Of a stretch of 30,743 nt of DNA, positions 7,310 through 15,867 are shown piece by piece. Position 1 is the stretch's first letter; each line of letters starts with the position of its first letter. The notes beneath the pieces are model-generated. The model did not search any database, was not told where the DNA came from, and saw nothing but the letters and a program-made list of their open reading frames with translations. The position numbers were made by a program, and so were the translations under genes. The stretch is from Aestuariivita sp964402685 (GTDB lineage Bacteria > Pseudomonadota > Alphaproteobacteria > Rhodobacterales > Rhodobacteraceae), in contig CAYODE010000026.1 in NCBI GenBank assembly GCA_964402685.1, positions 1 to 30,743 on the forward strand, read 5' to 3'.

Positions 7310-8005
7310 CTACTTAAGCATCAAGCAGTACATATCTTGATGATTGTCCCAAGCGTGGTTTTTGAAGCCGGTAACCTTGAGGCCGGCTGCATGCGACGCC
7401 TTATGCATCCAAGCTTCTGAGCAAATGGATATCCCGTACTCATCAGAGTGGGGGTAACCATGATATCCATAACCTGTCTCGAAATACCTCATACAGATGC
7501 CGTGCTCTTTGTCAGCGTCGATTCCATAGACTGACTCACCTCGGTGTAACAAGCGGCCTGCGACTAGCGCACCGTGGGTTGTCACAATGGCTCGACCTTC
7601 TTGCGTTAGGTGCCTTGAAACGAATTGTAGGAAGTGACTTGCAGCCTCAGCGTCAAGGTGCGTGACCAGAGAGCCAACCCAGATCAGGTCATACTTTTTA
7701 TCAAAGTTCAGCGTCGCAAATTCGGGCTGGGATTTGAGCATTGTGGCGCCAAACTCAGACACGCAAAAATGGGCGCCGTCTTCGTTCAAATCTGCGACGT
7801 CTAGTTCGCTTTCAGGGAACTGTGCCACGAGATATCGTGCAACGCGCCCATGCCCGCAAGGCAAATCCAAAATTTTGCTGGGTTTAAAGTCGCCCAAGAA
7901 AGCCAAGACTTCCCGCAGGGCGTTTTCCCCTACGGAAAAGTAATGATGCTCGTTGTCGGCGAACATTTCGTCGTTTTCGGAGATTTTCTTGCTTACATTT
8001 ATCAT
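7310..8005 (-). CDS. Class I SAM-dependent methyltransferase
   Basis: A 231-residue protein from the ATG at 8005, preceded seven bases upstream by GAAGG (8013-8017). The open frame extends to 8128, but the extra 41 codons lack the family pattern and cover a hairpin. Motif I is ILDLPCGHGRVARYL (about residues 45-59), then LDVADLNEDG for the acidic SAM-ribose contact, DLIWVGSLVTHL for motif IV, and LTQEGRAIVTTHG. It is not closely similar to the neighbouring methyltransferase, so the pair does not look like a recent tandem duplication. Likely role: methylation of a sugar in the glycan made by this operon. Substrate not identifiable. Confidence 0.83.
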   Translation of the reverse strand: MINVSKKISENDEMFADNEHHYFSVGENALREVLAFLGDFKPSKILDLPCGHGRVARYLVAQFPESELDVADLNEDGAHFCVSEFGATMLKSQPEFATLNFDKKYDLIWVGSLVTHLDAEAASHFLQFVSRHLTQEGRAIVTTHGALVAGRLLHRGESVYGIDADKEHGICMRYFETGYGYHGYPHSDEYGISICSEAWMHKASHAAGLKVTGFKNHAWDNHQDMYCLMLK

Positions 8006-8126
8006 AATCTTGCCTTCGATTAGACTTTTGCGATCCGGGCCCGGTTTTCGGCGCATATGCCAAACATTACTCTGGATTGATAGAGAACTCTTGGGACAAC
8101 TTAGCTTTTGGGGAAAAACACACTTC

Positions 8127-8143
8127 AAACGCGATAGGCGTTT
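8127..8143 (-). terminator. Hairpin between epimerase and methyltransferase genes (attenuator/terminator candidate)
   Basis: AAACGC (8127-8132) and GCGTTT (8138-8143) form a perfect six-pair stem with a five-base loop, 22 nt beyond the epimerase stop codon on the minus strand. The following T-run is short on the minus strand and better on the plus strand. It may partly terminate transcription or mark an mRNA processing site inside the operon. Confidence 0.35.
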
Positions 8144-8165
8144 TTGAGGATTAAACAGTCTTTCT

Positions 8166-9080
8166 TTACTTGAAGCCCGAAACCCACTCCCATGTTGCTT
8201 GCAACCCGGTCACGAGGTCTTCTTCGGCGGACCACCCAAAGTCTTGTTTTGCTGCAGAACAGTCTAAAATGGAGACCGGCACATCGGTGCTTGGTGCAGG
8301 TTTGAAATTGCGGTTGAACTTACGCCCAGAGACTTGCTCCAACGCAGCGATAAGTTCCAAAAGAGAGGTTCCGCGACCGCTGCCTGCATTATATGTTCCT
8401 TCTCTATCTGTTGTTCCTGCGAGGACACACAATTTCGCTAAGTCACGGACGAAAATGTAGTCGCGTACGACCGTACCATCGCCCCAGATGTCAATGGGTT
8501 CGCCGTTAGCAATCCGGTTCATAAATGTGGCGACAACACCTTGTACCCCGGTATGACTTTGACGTGGGCCAAATGGGTTAGCCGCGCGAATAATGACGGG
8601 GGACAGACCTTGGGTCCGCCGATACATCTCCAGCGTGTGTTCGATAGCCGTCTTCGTAATTCCATAAGCGTTGATAGGCCTTAGGGGATGTCTCTCGGTA
8701 ATAGGAACAGTTTGTGTCAGGCCATATACAGTTCCTCCAGAAGAAAGAAACAACAGCCGCCTAACACCAGCTTCCAACATCTCTTCCACGAGCTGTTGTG
8801 TTCCAATGAGGTTTTCGCGAACGTCTCTTTGTGGATCTTGACTCGCGGTGCTCGGAAACGTCGTCGAGATGAAATGAAATACTGCGTCCACACCCTCCAA
8901 GGAAGCGCGAAACGCAGATGGATCCGTGAAATCACCGAAAAAGTAATCCACGTTGGGCAGAGCAAGACGGAAGCTCTCCTCGCTCTTGTCAAAGATCCGG
9001 ACGTCATGTCCTTCGTTCAATAGAACATCAACAACATGCGAGCCAATAAACCCACAGCCACCCATGACTAGAACCTTCAT
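8166..9080 (-). CDS. NAD-dependent epimerase/dehydratase (extended SDR, UDP-glucose 4-epimerase-like)
   Basis: A 304-residue extended SDR of normal length. The dinucleotide-binding GGCGFIG is at residues 7-13, a Ser/Thr-rich strand FLSSGGTVYG precedes the active site, and the catalytic pair is Tyr139/Lys143 in YGITK. Later substrate-side motifs RAANPFGPRQ, WGDGTVVRDYIFVRDLA and YNAGSGRGTS are all typical of sugar-nucleotide epimerases and dehydratases. Probable role: making a nucleotide-sugar donor for this glycan, for example a 4-epimerisation. Exact substrate is not predictable. A G-rich ribosome-binding site (GGGGGG) sits just upstream of the ATG at 9080. It lies 34 nt after the large glycosyltransferase gene. 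Confidence 0.88.
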   Translation of the reverse strand: MKVLVMGGCGFIGSHVVDVLLNEGHDVRIFDKSEESFRLALPNVDYFFGDFTDPSAFRASLEGVDAVFHFISTTFPSTASQDPQRDVRENLIGTQQLVEEMLEAGVRRLLFLSSGGTVYGLTQTVPITERHPLRPINAYGITKTAIEHTLEMYRRTQGLSPVIIRAANPFGPRQSHTGVQGVVATFMNRIANGEPIDIWGDGTVVRDYIFVRDLAKLCVLAGTTDREGTYNAGSGRGTSLLELIAALEQVSGRKFNRNFKPAPSTDVPVSILDCSAAKQDFGWSAEEDLVTGLQATWEWVSGFK

Positions 9081-9114
9081 AATACCCCCCGTTTCCCGAG
9101 GTGGCGCTCTTGCA

Positions 9115-11760
9115 TCATCTGGTCAGGCCTCGCACGTTGGTCACGTTCGTTCGCATTCCAAAATATGCTGGAGCCACACCGAACAGCCTTTCAATCGCAT
9201 GGAGCATTGTGCCATCCACCGGTAGCGGTTCAGCGGGGTAGTCTTTCCAATCCAGGCGTAGTGAAACGAATTTTTCGATGAGTTCTGAACGCGCCCAGAA
9301 CATGGTTCCCATAGGAAAATCGATTTGTCGAGGAAGCGCGCTGATTCCCAGGCGTTTCGCAAGTTGGTCGGCGATAGCCCTGTTCGTGGCCCATCCTATG
9401 TGGTGAGGATCGTCCGGATAAACGATGCCGACGTCCGGTGATCGAGCCATAGCTGTGACGATCCGGTCGAGCATAGCGCCTCCGCTGGAGCCGCCGACTG
9501 TGTTCTGCATCAGGAACTCGACCCAGTTTTCGACTGATTGACGATCTTTGATTTCGGTCGACTTCTTGGTGTGCAGGTGCCCTATTATATCAAATTCCGA
9601 GACCATCTTTTCGCCGAATTCGGTCAGAAACGGCGCCACGTCGCGTCCGCGATTCTGCACCGATTGTAATGCTCCTACATTGCCGACATAACTCTTTAAC
9701 ACCTTGTCCACTGCGTTCATCTGGTCGCTAGGAGCACTCACGAAAAGTACCGGGTTTGTCTGGTTCGCACCTATACGGTTCAGTATGTTTTCAAGTTCGT
9801 CTGGAAAGAAAGCGTGGATGTGAAGTGCGATCTTTTGACGACGAAGAACGGCGTCATCGATCGGGCTATTTTCGTCGATAACATCCGCTTTCCAACGGCC
9901 TTCGGGTTCGCCGCTTTCAATAAACGCAACGAAGGGGTCTCTTGGCTGCCCCCAACCATTCTCTTCTGCATAAATCAATTGGTTGAAACCTGGCGCTGGT
10001 TTCCTCAGCTTTGTCCCGGATTTGTTTGCCGCTAGATAGTCTTTTATGTTCTGTCGCTCGTTTCCGTTTTTCTCAAACGGTGATCGGTAGAAATCGCTGC
10101 GGAATGCGCCACTGGCCATGAGTCTGTCGGCGTCTTCTGCGATCATGTCCGACTTTTTCCCACCCAACCGCGCGAGTTCTTCCAAACGTAGCGTATAGTT
10201 TGAAAAATCGAAGTTTCTGGCCGCAAGCTCTTGGCTCTTTTCTACAACTTCAGTCAACAATTGAGAGTCCTCTGACAGAGCGCGAATTTTGTGGGCCATT
10301 TCACTCGTGTCGATGAAGTTCGCGACACAGGTGTCTTTCAACCCGGCTGAGGCAAGGAGTGACGCAATGCCTGTTGTCCGTTCAAAGCACACGATAGGTT
10401 TGCCAGCCACCAACATGTCAATCGCGACATTCGGCAACGGGTCAAGCCGCGACGATAGCAACATCAGGTCAGCGGAGTGATACACGTGTTCGATCTCTGT
10501 CGTAGAGCGCACGATTTTCATTTGTGTCTGTATGCCCGCCCGCTCGATTTGATCGGCCAAGTAAACAGACCTGTGCACGTCGTTTTCCGGATCAAAACCC
10601 TTCCCGAACCACACGAAGCGAAACCGACCGCCACCTGGTCCTGTGATGAGCCTAGTCGCAACTTCTATGAACAGATCTATCCCTTTTCGAGTTTCGATTG
10701 TGCCGGCACCAATTACAACAAAAGTATCATCTTTTGGGCCTTTCGGTCTAAGCACGCTGTTCACCCATGCCTCTTCTACCTTGTCTGGAACGTGCTCGGT
10801 CGACCGGGTTTCACATTTTCCTTGAGGCAATACATGAACGTTCACTGGGCGTTCGAAACCGGGTTTTCCCAGCGCATTATCCAGTGTGATATCTGTCGAG
10901 AAGACAACTTGGTCAGCATTCGCAAATACGTCCGGGAATGCAGAGCTTGGTCGAGTGTAGGCTGCAAATTCGTGCAAAAGCGCGACGCTCGGTACACCCG
11001 CAGATTTCAGACCGACGAGAGCGGCACGCGACTCAACACTGTTCACAAAAGCCATCGAGATTTCTTGAGCCTTACAAATCTCCTCAACGATTTGGGAAAT
11101 CTTGTCCGGTCGCGTCGTCATCCGATCAATTTCAAATAGCGAAACACTTGAAGCCGCGAAATCAACGGCAAGGTCACCGTTGCCCAGTACAACTGTGACC
11201 ACGTTGTACCGCTTCGACAACTCCCTGACGAGATTCAAAGCGAGGAACGGCGCACCAGTCCGGCTTGCATCGTGGCTAACGACCATAACGGTTTTGTCAA
11301 ATTGCGGAGCGCTTTTTGAAGCGGCGTTTTGGTCGCTTGTTCGGACCTTGTCTGACCGCCAATCCAGCAAGTTGGTATGCCCTTGGTTGCGATGCGGTTG
11401 TTTTGTGCAGCTCTCTCTTTCAATGTGCTTCAGCGATCTTTTGGGATCCCTTTTCTCGGCGGAGGTCATAAAGCGGCTACGGCGGCTTTCAGAGAACCAC
11501 TTGTCCCGTTCGGACAACCAAAAAAGCAGTCGGCTAAGCTGTTTGCGTTTAAAGGATTTGAAGGGTCGATTACGAGCGTCTGCAAGATCGCGTTGCAATT
11601 GGTCGACGTTTACCACGTGCTTGCGCAACTGTTCCAGCTCTTCTAGGGCCTTGTTCAGCTCGGTCATGTCATCGGCAGGATGTTCAAGCGCAGGCTGGGT
11701 TTTTCTTTGGCTTTCGGTGTTATGTATATCGTTTGGCTGGTTGTTTTCGTCGTTCGCCAT
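9115..11760 (-). CDS. Large multidomain glycosyltransferase: coiled coil + GT4 + RgpF-like domain
   Basis: An 881-residue protein. I take the ATG at 11760, which has GAAGG 11 nt upstream; an in-frame TTG at 11778 is less likely. Residues about 25-70 are Glu/Leu-rich and likely coiled coil, then a basic linker. About 155-520 is a GT4-type GT-B glycosyltransferase, opening with VMVVSHDASRTGAPFLALNLV and with the donor-site region RLDPLPNVAIDMLVAGKPIVCF, where the usual Glu pair is changed. About 640-870 matches the rhamnan-synthesis F family: IALHIHAFF, NRGRDVAPFL, HLHTKKS, and PMGTMFWAR. RgpF-type domains add or finish rhamnan-like chains. It is the first gene of the minus-strand operon, so its promoter lies in 11761-12321. 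Confidence 0.85.
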   Translation of the reverse strand: MANDENNQPNDIHNTESQRKTQPALEHPADDMTELNKALEELEQLRKHVVNVDQLQRDLADARNRPFKSFKRKQLSRLLFWLSERDKWFSESRRSRFMTSAEKRDPKRSLKHIERESCTKQPHRNQGHTNLLDWRSDKVRTSDQNAASKSAPQFDKTVMVVSHDASRTGAPFLALNLVRELSKRYNVVTVVLGNGDLAVDFAASSVSLFEIDRMTTRPDKISQIVEEICKAQEISMAFVNSVESRAALVGLKSAGVPSVALLHEFAAYTRPSSAFPDVFANADQVVFSTDITLDNALGKPGFERPVNVHVLPQGKCETRSTEHVPDKVEEAWVNSVLRPKGPKDDTFVVIGAGTIETRKGIDLFIEVATRLITGPGGGRFRFVWFGKGFDPENDVHRSVYLADQIERAGIQTQMKIVRSTTEIEHVYHSADLMLLSSRLDPLPNVAIDMLVAGKPIVCFERTTGIASLLASAGLKDTCVANFIDTSEMAHKIRALSEDSQLLTEVVEKSQELAARNFDFSNYTLRLEELARLGGKKSDMIAEDADRLMASGAFRSDFYRSPFEKNGNERQNIKDYLAANKSGTKLRKPAPGFNQLIYAEENGWGQPRDPFVAFIESGEPEGRWKADVIDENSPIDDAVLRRQKIALHIHAFFPDELENILNRIGANQTNPVLFVSAPSDQMNAVDKVLKSYVGNVGALQSVQNRGRDVAPFLTEFGEKMVSEFDIIGHLHTKKSTEIKDRQSVENWVEFLMQNTVGGSSGGAMLDRIVTAMARSPDVGIVYPDDPHHIGWATNRAIADQLAKRLGISALPRQIDFPMGTMFWARSELIEKFVSLRLDWKDYPAEPLPVDGTMLHAIERLFGVAPAYFGMRTNVTNVRGLTR

Positions 11761-12321
11761 ATTTTGGCCAGCCTTCAATCAATCTTCAAACTGCACATTG
11801 TCCGTATGGGCCTATCGCTACCTGCGCACCGAGTCCCAACCTTTGTGGCGATGCGTAGTCATTTTGAATTAGACCGACAACACTGAAAAAACACGATGAG
11901 TGCAAAATTCTGTAACCTATAAGCGAACCGATTGGACAAGTACAACCGTCATAAGGCCGCCAGACGAACAAAACAAAAGGCAAGATATTCGAACTGTGGA
12001 GCGTTCAAAGTGCCTGATCGAATTGGCAGAGGCCGATCTGACAACAGCCCAAGTTGTTTTATGGCAGAAGCGTGAGGCACAGAACAGGTCTCATCACAGC
12101 ATCGGGCAGAACTTTGCTCATTTTTTGACCACGCTCAACAAATGGCCTAATGGGCCGTCGCAAAGATGAGCGGCACGAAGAAGACGCGAAAAAAAGTTAC
12201 AACGACACTCTTAGAACTTGTGGGATCACTGTCTCTTCATCATAAGCGGGTGCCGTAGATCACCAGAACGCCTTAAGGCTCCAATTTTGTAGCGAACCCC
12301 TCGAAGTATGCGGGAAACGGA
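11761..12321. promoter_or_regulatory. Divergent intergenic region between the two glycan operons
   Basis: About 560 bp separates the start codons of the two outward-facing operons, so promoters for both should be here. No convincing gene is present: an 89-codon plus-strand frame (11900-12169) has no recognisable domain. The stretch is A-rich in places, with little by-eye resemblance to a strong sigma-70 promoter. A palindrome GCCTTAAGGC sits at 12270-12279. Which bases start transcription cannot be read from the sequence. Confidence 0.6.
12270..12279. repeat. Palindrome GCCTTAAGGC upstream of the arabinose-lipid operon
   Basis: A perfect 10-bp palindrome 42 nt before the ATG of the HAD-UbiA gene. 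The same 10 bases recur at 20370-20379, 24 nt before the ABC exporter gene, and I see no other copy in the window. It could be an operator half-site pair or a small 5'-leader hairpin; chance cannot be excluded. Confidence 0.4.
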
Positions 12322-13773
12322 ATGACTGTACCGGCCGAAGCCAGCGCAAACGACGTGCCACTTGTGTGTGATTTGGATGGCACGCTGGTGCAGTCTGATA
12401 CGACGTATGAGCTGCTTCTGCTTTACCTAAAACAGCATCCTTTGTTGGGGTTGTTTACTGTGTTTCGCTGGTATTTGGCAGGCAAGGCCACGATGAAGAT
12501 CAACCTTCATTCAGCGGTTGGCGATCAGTTGGCTGTTGGGCATCTGCCAATCAACCGCAACCTGCTCAACTCGGAAACTTTCCAATCAGCCGGCTCCCGC
12601 ATTCTCGTGTCCGGCGCGCCTCAACCAGTAGTCGAAGATGTTGCAAAATCGGTGAGCGCCTTCGACGCCACGGCGGGCACCAATGCTAACACAAATCTCA
12701 CTAGCCAAGAGAAAGCGAGTTACCTAACCCAAACCTATCCCCAAGGTTTTGATTACATCGGGAACAGTCATGATGATCTCGCCGTCTGGCAAGAGTCTCG
12801 ACGGGCCTTTGCGGTTAATGCTCCGGACTCGGTCGTCCAAAAGGCAAAATCCAGAGGTATCGATCTCGAAATTCTCCAACCTCGCATATCTCAGATCCGG
12901 CCGCTGATCACTGGAATGCGTTTGCATCAGTGGGTCAAGAACAGTCTCGTATTCGTCGTACCCGCCCTAAATCTGGGTGTGATTACGTTCCAAGCCATTG
13001 TCTCGATGCTCTTGGTTTTTCTGGCATTCGGACTTGTGGCGAGCGCGACGTACCTCCTAAATGATCTCCTGGACATTCAAGAGGACCGAAAACACCACAA
13101 GAAACGCAGCAGGCCATTCGCGAGCGGTTCTCTGGATATTCCACACGGTGTTGCTGCTATTGGCTTCTTTTTCTTGTCGGGTCTGGCCATTGCTTCGCTT
13201 GTCTCTCTCTCGGTCGCCTTTTTCCTCTTGGTATATGCATCGATTTCCCTGGCGTATTCCCTCTACCTGAAGCGCCTCGTGGTTTTAGATGTGATCGTAC
13301 TATCGTTCCTCTTCTGCTGGAGAATTTTCATCGGTGGCGTCGCCTTTGGTGCTGACACGAACGTTTGGTTTATGACGGCGGTCAGCGCCTTCTTCCTTAG
13401 TCTTGCGTTCGGTAAGCGAGCGATAGAATTGTCACGCGGTCGCGAGAAAGCTGACGCCACGGATGTTCTGCATGGTCGAGGCTACGAAACTCAGGATTAC
13501 CCGGTAGTGCTTGGTCTGGGACTGGTATCTGGCATGGTGGCACCACTGATCGTGTTGATCTACGTGTTCCTATCGGGCTCGTCGATCGTGGATCATGGGA
13601 TAAGCGCCATGTTTTTGTCGGGCCTTCTATGCTTCTGGATTTCACGGTTTTGGATACTTGTGAATCGGGGAGCGGTTCATGACGACCCGATCGTGTTTGC
13701 TTTGAAAGACAAACACAGCGCGAGTCTGTTGGTGGGAATGGCACTCATCCTTGTTTTGGAGCAGGTGAATTGA
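12322..13773 (+). CDS. HAD phosphatase-UbiA fusion: polyprenyl-phosphate phosphoribosyltransferase (DPPR synthase-like)
   Basis: A 483-residue fusion. Residues about 12-185 form a HAD domain with all four motifs: DLDGT (Asp17, Asp19), the VSGA Ser motif, a Lys in QEKAS, and GNSHDDLAVW. From about 200 on it is a polytopic UbiA prenyltransferase with NDLLDIQEDRKH, the RSRPFASG turn and YSLYLKRLVVLDV, all close to mycobacterial Rv3806c. By family, the UbiA part joins PRPP to polyprenyl phosphate giving polyprenyl-phospho-5-phosphoribose, and the HAD part would remove the 5-phosphate. The TGA stop overlaps the TTG start of dprE1, supporting one pathway. The start ATG at 12322 follows GGGAAACGGA. 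Menaquinone or heme UbiA roles are unlikely in this context. Confidence 0.88.
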   Translation: MTVPAEASANDVPLVCDLDGTLVQSDTTYELLLLYLKQHPLLGLFTVFRWYLAGKATMKINLHSAVGDQLAVGHLPINRNLLNSETFQSAGSRILVSGAPQPVVEDVAKSVSAFDATAGTNANTNLTSQEKASYLTQTYPQGFDYIGNSHDDLAVWQESRRAFAVNAPDSVVQKAKSRGIDLEILQPRISQIRPLITGMRLHQWVKNSLVFVVPALNLGVITFQAIVSMLLVFLAFGLVASATYLLNDLLDIQEDRKHHKKRSRPFASGSLDIPHGVAAIGFFFLSGLAIASLVSLSVAFFLLVYASISLAYSLYLKRLVVLDVIVLSFLFCWRIFIGGVAFGADTNVWFMTAVSAFFLSLAFGKRAIELSRGREKADATDVLHGRGYETQDYPVVLGLGLVSGMVAPLIVLIYVFLSGSSIVDHGISAMFLSGLLCFWISRFWILVNRGAVHDDPIVFALKDKHSASLLVGMALILVLEQVN

Positions 13774-15092
13774 TCGTCGAGAGTTGGGGACGGGTGTTGC
13801 GTTATGACTGTGAGGTGGCACAACCTACGCGACCGCGCATCTCTATTGACGATCTAGGCGCCGGTTCGCGAGGCATAATTGCACATGGTCTGGGTCGCTC
13901 ATACGGCGATGTCGCGCTCAATGACGGGGGCCGAGTGCTGTGCACAGAAGCTCATGATCGCGTGCTGTCTTTTGACAGAACAAACGGCGTTATACGCGCA
14001 CAGGCCGGCTTGAGCCTGGGCGAACTTTTGCGGATCACCGTGCCGCGTGGATGGTTTCTGCCGGTCACTCCTGGCAGCAAATACGTCACGCTAGGCGGCG
14101 CAGTTGCAAACGACGTACACGGAAAGAACCACCATCAAGTGGGTAGCTTTGGTTCCTTCGTGGAACGGATTGGTCTCGTGCGGAGTGATGAAGGCCGCAT
14201 GGCGTTATCACCCAAGTCCAACAGCAGTCTGTTTGAGCTGACAATCGGAGGGCTTGGTCTGACCGGCTTCATCGAATGGGTCGAGTTAAAACTGACACCA
14301 ATTGTCAGCCCCTTGATGGACGTCGAGAATATTCCCTTCGATGATCTGGACGGCTTCTTCGCCTTATCCGCAGACAGCGCAGAATGGCCTTACGCGGTCG
14401 CTTGGGTCGATTGTTTTGCGCCAAGTTCGGAGCGTGGTCGCGGTATTTTTACCCGCGGACGCCATTCGAACAGGCCGAGGAAACTTGTCGCACATGCTCC
14501 CGAACCGCGACGGACATGGCCGGTTGAAACGCCCAGTTGGTTACTGAACAAGGCGACGATTAAGCTTTTCAACGCGCTGTACAAACGGCGACCGGGGGCC
14601 ACGTTCTGCGGCGAACAGCATTATGATAGTTTCTTTTACCCACTTGACGGTATTGCCCATTGGAACCGCATGTATGGACCGCGGGGATTTTTCCAACATC
14701 AATCCATCATACCAAAGGATGCGGCGCGTGTTGCAGTGGCCGAGCAATTGCAAGCCATTGAACGCGCAGGCCAGGGTTCATTTCTTGCCGTCTTGAAGAC
14801 ATACGGGAAGGAGACGTCCCCCGGTCGCCTCTCGTTCGGACGTGAGGGTGTCAGCCTGGCACTGGATTTTGCGAACAAAGGGGCGCCCACGCAGCGTCTT
14901 CTGCGTCGGTTGGATGAGATCGCCGTCGCTGCCGGAGGCCGGATGTACCCTGCAAAGGACGCTCATATGTTGCCGGCTACATTCCAAGTAGGCTATCCGG
15001 CATGGGAAGATCTTGAAGCCGTACGTGATCCAGCGATTATGAGTTCTTTCTGGCGTCGCGTTACAGATAAAGGTGTGAGCACAACAACATGA
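13770..15092 (+). CDS. dprE1: DprE1-type FAD oxidoreductase (polyprenyl-phosphoryl-ribose 2'-oxidase)
   Basis: A 440-residue VAO-family flavoprotein close in length to M. tuberculosis DprE1. It starts at TTG 13770, overlapping the upstream stop, with an AGGTG site just before. Signature segments match DprE1 throughout: SWGR at the N-terminus, GLGRSYGD, GGAVANDVHGKNHH (His117 equals Mtb His132), FYPLDGIAHWNRMYGPRGFFQHQ, and GGRMYPAKDAH with the active-site Lys. It oxidises C2' of polyprenyl-phospho-ribose to the keto form, which DprE2 then reduces to the arabinose epimer. The residue equivalent to Mtb Cys387, the benzothiazinone target, is Ala364 (codon 14859-14861). In mycobacteria the enzyme works at the periplasmic face; no export signal is visible here. 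Confidence 0.92.
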   Translation: MIVESWGRVLRYDCEVAQPTRPRISIDDLGAGSRGIIAHGLGRSYGDVALNDGGRVLCTEAHDRVLSFDRTNGVIRAQAGLSLGELLRITVPRGWFLPVTPGSKYVTLGGAVANDVHGKNHHQVGSFGSFVERIGLVRSDEGRMALSPKSNSSLFELTIGGLGLTGFIEWVELKLTPIVSPLMDVENIPFDDLDGFFALSADSAEWPYAVAWVDCFAPSSERGRGIFTRGRHSNRPRKLVAHAPEPRRTWPVETPSWLLNKATIKLFNALYKRRPGATFCGEQHYDSFFYPLDGIAHWNRMYGPRGFFQHQSIIPKDAARVAVAEQLQAIERAGQGSFLAVLKTYGKETSPGRLSFGREGVSLALDFANKGAPTQRLLRRLDEIAVAAGGRMYPAKDAHMLPATFQVGYPAWEDLEAVRDPAIMSSFWRRVTDKGVSTTT

Positions 15093-15105
15093 GCATAAAA
15101 ACAGA

Positions 15106-15861
15106 ATGACAGGCATTGTGATCCTTGGCGCGACGTCCGCCATCGCCGAAGCGTATGCGCGACTCCTGGTTCAGGAGAGCCGGACCGGCCCAAGTTTCTT
15201 TCTCGTGGGTCGGGATGAAACTGCTTTGCGTGACATTGCAGCTGATCTTGAAGCACGCGGCGCGGAATCCGCCACCATCAGAGTCATGGACTTATCGGAA
15301 ACTCAAGATCCGGGAGAGTTGGTAGAAGCAGCGCGCGAAAGCCTCGAGCGGATTGATGAGGTTTTGGTGGCTTACGGGTTCCTTCCCGATCAAGAAACAA
15401 CGCAATCGGACCGAAAAGCACTTGAACTTGCCTTGAACGTAAATTTCACCAGCGTCGCCGTTTGGGTTCAAGCATTTGCCAACGTCCTTAAAGAGCAAAA
15501 GCGCGGAAGCATGGCCGTTATCGGATCGGTCGCCGGCGACCGGGGCCGGATGTCAAACTACGCCTATGGGGCAGCCAAGGGGGGATTGGAAAGGTTCGTC
15601 CAAGGACTGCAGCATGCGCTAGCGTCATACCCCAACATCTCAGTTACGCTTGTGAAACCGGGTTTCGTCAAAACGCCGATGACCGCACATATCGAAGGGC
15701 GGGGTGGCCCGCTTTGGGCGAAACCAGATCGCATTGCTGTCGATATCTACAAGGCGGTGCGCCGCGAACGCGCCCGGATCTACACACCCTGGTTTTGGTG
15801 GGGCATCATGACAATAATCTGTGCGGTGCCGTCACGCATCCTGCATAAAACAAAGCTGTGA
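15106..15861 (+). CDS. dprE2: DprE2-type short-chain dehydrogenase (polyprenyl-phospho-2'-keto-ribose reductase)
   Basis: A 251-residue classical SDR. The cofactor turn GATSAIA is at residues 8-14, the Asn of the NVNFTS helix is present, and the catalytic Tyr154/Lys158 lie in YGAAK. The segment SVAGDRGRMSNYAYGAAKGG closely follows the Mtb DprE2 pattern SVAGERxRxSNxxYGxxK, and VKPGFVKTPMT follows. A hydrophobic C-terminal stretch (about residues 225-245, WFWWGIMTIICAVP) could anchor it to the membrane near its lipid substrate. It should reduce the DprE1 product with NAD(P)H to polyprenyl-phospho-D-arabinose. It is 13 nt after dprE1 with no strong ribosome-binding site. Confidence 0.9.
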   Translation: MTGIVILGATSAIAEAYARLLVQESRTGPSFFLVGRDETALRDIAADLEARGAESATIRVMDLSETQDPGELVEAARESLERIDEVLVAYGFLPDQETTQSDRKALELALNVNFTSVAVWVQAFANVLKEQKRGSMAVIGSVAGDRGRMSNYAYGAAKGGLERFVQGLQHALASYPNISVTLVKPGFVKTPMTAHIEGRGGPLWAKPDRIAVDIYKAVRRERARIYTPWFWWGIMTIICAVPSRILHKTKL

Positions 15862-15867
15862 TCAAAG

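Noticed and set aside
11900..12169. 89-codon plus-strand ORF in the divergent region
   Set aside because: Low-complexity-free but no family resemblance, no ribosome-binding site, and placed where promoters are expected.
12218..12246. TTGTGG and CATAAG with a 17-base spacer as a sigma-70 promoter
   Set aside because: Only three and four matches to the consensus boxes; too weak to support.
12308..12325. Five-codon minicistron whose TGA overlaps the HAD-UbiA ATG
   Set aside because: Suggestive of a leader peptide with ATGA coupling, but it has only a weak upstream site and such short frames arise easily by chance.
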